From: an actinobacterium acAMD-2
GTDB lineage: Bacteria > Actinomycetota > Actinomycetes > UBA12327
Length of the DNA stretch: 22,138 nt
NCBI GenBank assembly: GCA_000754455.1
Contig: JNSE01000003.1
Location: forward strand, 1 to 22,138
Reading direction: 5' to 3'
Notes under the pieces: generated by a model
The model's input: the letters and a program-made list of their open reading frames with translations, nothing else
What the model was told of the DNA's origin: nothing
Databases searched by the model: none
In this document: positions 21,243 to 22,138 of the stretch, one piece after another
How positions within the stretch are numbered: position 1 is the first letter of the stretch
Layout: every line of letters starts with the position of its first letter
Program-made: the position numbers and the translations under genes

Positions 21243-22138
21243 TTGCAACTGCGGGTTGTTGGCCAGGACGCTTGCAGCATGCGGCAACGGACTCACCCAT
21301 TGACTGTCGATGTGTACGAGTTCACTACCGGGCGATTGAAGCCAGTAGATCAGGGCGGTGGTTTCTTCTGCCGACGCAAACGGAAGTTCATCGGTTCGCG
21401 GTTGACTGTAGGGAGTGGTGGCAAGTAGTGCCTCCACTGTTGTGTCGAGGGCATGTCGAGTGCGGATGCGTTGTGATCCAGCAAACCTGCCATTGCTGAT
21501 TGCTACTACATCCCAGCTCGATGATGCATGTGGCGTGGGTGCAAGGGTGACCATCGTTGAGCAGGAAGCCAGGGACCGGGCTTGACTTGTCCATGCAGCG
21601 GCTCGCAAGAAAGATTCCAGGGTGTCTCGAAGAGTTGCGGCTTGTTCGTATCGCTGGTGTTCGGCCAAGAGGTGGAGCTGTTCAAAAGCAAAGCCCGCCA
21701 CGATCCAAGGATTGCGGATGATGTCGGAGACGGACATTTCGCTGGTGGATCGGATGATCAAGGACAGCAACAAAGAAACGTCGTGCGCAGTACGGCGTGA
21801 GGTAAATGGGCCAAGGCTGGTGGTGTCACCGGTGAGGCTTCGATGAGCGATGAGGGATCCGCGAGAGCCCGCCCGGAGCCAGTAGACCCGTTCGGGTCGC
21901 TTGGAGCGTTGATTGAATTCCGGCTGGTGCTCAGCGATCAAACGTAGTTCACGAATACGCGCTTCGAGTGCCGTCGGGCATTCAATGGCGACCACCTCAG
22001 TGCACAACGTCAGCATGTACTTGATGCGAGAGCGTGTTTCGGCCGCGGTGAAATAGCTGCGTACACGTCGACGTATTGACTTGCTGGTGCCGATGTAGTG
22101 GACAGTGCCTTCCTTGTCCTTAAAGAGGTAGACGCCCG
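21177..22138 (-). CDS. GIY-YIG (UvrC/Cho-like) nuclease, probably the C-terminal part of a DEDD exonuclease fusion; truncated by window edge
   Basis: The frame stays open from the stop at 21177 through the right edge, so the 5' end is missing; 319 codons are visible. The first visible residues read GVYLFKDKEG, then HYIGTSKSIRRRVRSYF: the GVY and YIG elements of a GIY-YIG nuclease, followed by the UvrC-type segment ALEARIRELRLI and HQPEFNQRSKRP. The roughly 220 residues after that show little recognisable homology. In mycobacteria (Rv2191) and other actinobacteria a gene at this position next to trpD encodes a DnaQ-like exonuclease fused to such a UvrC-like region, so an exonuclease domain upstream is expected but unseen. 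A role in DNA repair is likely. The 3' end overlaps trpD by 66 bases. Confidence 0.8.
   Translation of the reverse strand, partial: GVYLFKDKEGTVHYIGTSKSIRRRVRSYFTAAETRSRIKYMLTLCTEVVAIECPTALEARIRELRLIAEHQPEFNQRSKRPERVYWLRAGSRGSLIAHRSLTGDTTSLGPFTSRRTAHDVSLLLSLIIRSTSEMSVSDIIRNPWIVAGFAFEQLHLLAEHQRYEQAATLRDTLESFLRAAAWTSQARSLASCSTMVTLAPTPHASSSWDVVAISNGRFAGSQRIRTRHALDTTVEALLATTPYSQPRTDELPFASAEETTALIYWLQSPGSELVHIDSQWVSPLPHAASVLANNPQLQLRARNSGSNPAIQDRSRLTAV

Noticed and set aside
1..22138. tRNA or rRNA genes, CRISPR arrays, insertion sequences, integrases or phage genes
   Set aside because: None was seen; intergenic spaces are short and hold no cloverleaf, spaced repeat array, transposase or attachment-site duplication.

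Overview
This window looks like part of an actinobacterial (Actinomycetota) chromosome. The evidence is a split aa3 oxidase (ctaC-ctaD-ctaF in one place, ctaE with qcrC-qcrA-qcrB in another), a dihaem QcrC, a long QcrB with a PDWY motif, the small actinobacterial oxidase subunit IV, a mycobacterial-type adenosine kinase, and frequent GTG starts. By eye the G+C is moderate to high, perhaps in the mid to upper 50s percent, which is low for a streptomycete or mycobacterium. An aquatic, small-genome actinobacterium is a reasonable guess, but this is inference. No computation was run.

Layout. Positions 1-3660 hold a short-chain dehydrogenase (+), nadA and a glutathione-peroxidase-like gene (both -), and a glycerate kinase (+). 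Positions 3719-8177 hold an ErpA/HesB-type Fe-S carrier (+), a secreted orphan lipoprotein (-), adoK and aat overlapping on the + strand, and a NifS/IscS-like cysteine desulfurase (-). Positions 8322-11328 hold ctaC-ctaD-ctaF, coupled by 4-nt overlaps. Positions 11388-15460 hold a lipoprotein L,D-transpeptidase (+) and an NMT1/THI5-type ABC transporter whose binding protein (-) diverges from its permease and ATPase (+). Positions 15474-19577 hold ctaE-qcrC-qcrA-qcrB (-). Positions 19721-22138 hold a degenerate receiver-domain protein (+), trpD (+), and the 3' part of a GIY-YIG/UvrC-like nuclease (-) cut by the right edge.

How it works together. The core is the terminal part of the aerobic respiratory chain. 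QcrABC oxidises menaquinol, and the dihaem QcrC passes electrons to the CuA site of CtaC, so bc1 and aa3 probably form a supercomplex as in mycobacteria. The Fe-S carrier and cysteine desulfurase could supply clusters to NadA and the Rieske protein. From memory, the gene neighbourhood (glycerate kinase, HesB, an opposite-strand secreted or membrane protein, adoK, ctaC and ctaF, qcrBAC-ctaE, trpD, DnaQ/UvrC-like) matches Mycobacterium tuberculosis Rv2205c to Rv2191. The aat, cysteine desulfurase, L,D-transpeptidase and ABC transporter genes appear to be lineage-specific insertions into this backbone.

No intergenic gap exceeds about 170 bases. No RNA gene, CRISPR array, insertion sequence or prophage was seen. 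The less ordinary signals are hairpins placed over the stop codons at gene 3' ends, a long-range inverted repeat in the ctaC leader, a receiver-like protein lacking its conserved lysine beside ctaE, and overlapping convergent gene ends. I see no clear new defence or mobile system.
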